Below, in pieces: positions 18,607 to 19,394 of a stretch of 19,394 bases of DNA; the first letter of the stretch is position 1, and every line of letters begins with the position of its first letter. The translations under genes were made by a program, and so were the position numbers. The notes beneath the pieces were generated by a model. That model searched no databases. It was not told where the DNA came from and saw only the letters and a program-made list of their open reading frames with translations. Origin of the DNA: Gammaproteobacteria bacterium (GTDB taxonomy: Bacteria; Pseudomonadota; Gammaproteobacteria; GCA-001735895); assembly GCA_015494335.1 (NCBI GenBank), contig WGBK01000054.1:1-19394 (forward strand). The letters are read 5' to 3'.

Positions 18607-19394
18607 TCAGTGCAACAGCGAGAACATCTTGCGCCGCCAGGTCTTGGTCAACGGGTGGTCGGCTCCAAGCAGCTCGAACAGGTCGAGCAGGCCCTTGCGG
18701 CCGGCGTCGTCGCCGAAGCTGCGATCCTTTTTCATGATGTTCAGCAACAGTTCCATCGCGGCTTCGTACTGGCCCTGGGCGGTCAGGTAGTGGCTCATCT
18801 TGAGCTGGGCGTCGAGGTCGTCCGGATCCTGCTCGATGCGCTGTTTCAGCTCGTTCGGATCGCCGATGTTCTCCAGTTCCTTGGCCAGACGGATCTGCGC
18901 CTGCAGTTCGCGCACTTCGTCCTTGTCGCGTTCTTCCGGCGGCAGACTGTCGAGCAGAGCCTGGGCGCTGTCGTAATCACCGCGATTGGCGCTGATGCGC
19001 GCGATGTTGAACTTGAGGGTGGCGTTCTCCGGGTCCTCGGCCAGCGCCTGGTTGAGGATCTCCAGCCCCTCCTCGTCGCGTCCGGCATCGAAAGCCTGCT
19101 GGGCCGCTTCCAGCACCTCGTTGGCCGCGCCGCCCTGGAGGTAGGGCTCGAGGAACTTGCGCACCTCGGCTTCCGGCAAGGCGCCCATGAACTCGTTGAC
19201 GATCTGACCGTCGACGAACAGCTTCACCGTCGGCAGGCTGCGCACCCCGGCCTGGGCCGCCAGTTCGCGCTGTTCGTCGGTATTGACCTTGGCGAGGATG
19301 AAGCCGCCCTGGTATTCCTCGGCCAGCCTGGTCAGCACCGGCACCAGCATCTGGCAGGGGTTGCACCACTCGGCCCAGAAATCGACCAGCACCG
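18607..19394 (-). CDS. cnoX: CnoX/YbbN-type thioredoxin-fold chaperone with TPR domain (5' end cut by window)
   Basis: The visible 262 codons lack the true start: the frame continues off the right edge, and the GTG at 19392 is the internal Val of a thioredoxin strand (VLVDFWAEWC), not a start. The thioredoxin domain occupies about the first 90 visible residues, with active site WCNPC and the cis-Pro in SLPTVKLF. TPR-like helices follow (EVLEAAQQAFDAGRDEEGLE and on), ending RRKMFSLLH, much like the E. coli CnoX end RRQLYALLY. CnoX protects proteins from oxidative damage and hands clients to GroEL and DnaK. E. coli CnoX lacks the redox CxxC, whereas this protein has CNPC and may keep thiol-disulfide activity. 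It stops 125 bp before nifJ on the same strand. Confidence 0.92.
   Translation of the reverse strand, partial: VLVDFWAEWCNPCQMLVPVLTRLAEEYQGGFILAKVNTDEQRELAAQAGVRSLPTVKLFVDGQIVNEFMGALPEAEVRKFLEPYLQGGAANEVLEAAQQAFDAGRDEEGLEILNQALAEDPENATLKFNIARISANRGDYDSAQALLDSLPPEERDKDEVRELQAQIRLAKELENIGDPNELKQRIEQDPDDLDAQLKMSHYLTAQGQYEAAMELLLNIMKKDRSFGDDAGRKGLLDLFELLGADHPLTKTWRRKMFSLLH

Noticed and set aside
19390..19392. GTG as the start codon of the cnoX gene
   Set aside because: It encodes the internal Val of the conserved VLVDFWAEWC strand; the preceding bases fit a Pro codon, so the gene is cut by the window edge.

Overview
The window is about 19.4 kb of GC-rich, densely coded DNA. Gene content (RsgA and Orn close together, STE24-type M48 protease, ProVWX-type osmolyte uptake, CnoX, a single-chain pyruvate:ferredoxin oxidoreductase and a small periplasmic cytochrome c) suggests a gammaproteobacterium, perhaps a salt-exposed, facultatively or microaerobically growing member near the Chromatiales. 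The lineage is inference. All genes but orn are on the minus strand. There are no rRNA or tRNA genes, CRISPR arrays or transposases, and no gene-free stretch over 300 bp. The longest gap is 13713-13922.

Layout from the right edge, in the direction most genes are read. (1) A 5'-truncated cnoX (thioredoxin fold plus TPR chaperone). (2) nifJ followed, through a 4-bp ATGA overlap, by a dihydroorotate-dehydrogenase-like flavoprotein that lacks the usual catalytic Cys motif. A possible FNR/ANR-type site lies upstream of nifJ. (3) A convergent junction with orn, which holds a roughly 100-bp nested inverted-repeat element. (4) orn, divergent from an M48 protease - cytochrome c - rsgA run. (5) A three-gene osmoprotectant ABC uptake operon (binding protein, permease, ATPase) with its own likely promoter. 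(6) An ECF sigma factor overlapping (TGATG) a membrane Ser/Thr kinase with TPRs, followed by two exported lipoproteins. The first has FG-GAP/VCBS-like repeats. The second has PKD and beta-helix-like parts and a long glycine-rich, partly collagen-like region that runs off the left edge.

The most interesting part is the left 7.3 kb. The sigma factor has Thr52 where classical ECF factors have an acidic residue of the DAED motif in region 2.2. No anti-sigma gene is present, and its neighbour is a transmembrane kinase with a probable periplasmic TPR sensor. This matches the phosphorylation-activated ECF/kinase design known from EcfP/PknT of Vibrio, here placed directly in front of two large surface or periplasmic lipoproteins. 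The FG-GAP lipoprotein also carries an in-frame amber codon: after TAG the same frame runs 28 more codons of protein-like sequence before a TGA. It is therefore a recent nonsense mutation, a sequencing error or a readthrough site rather than the natural end.
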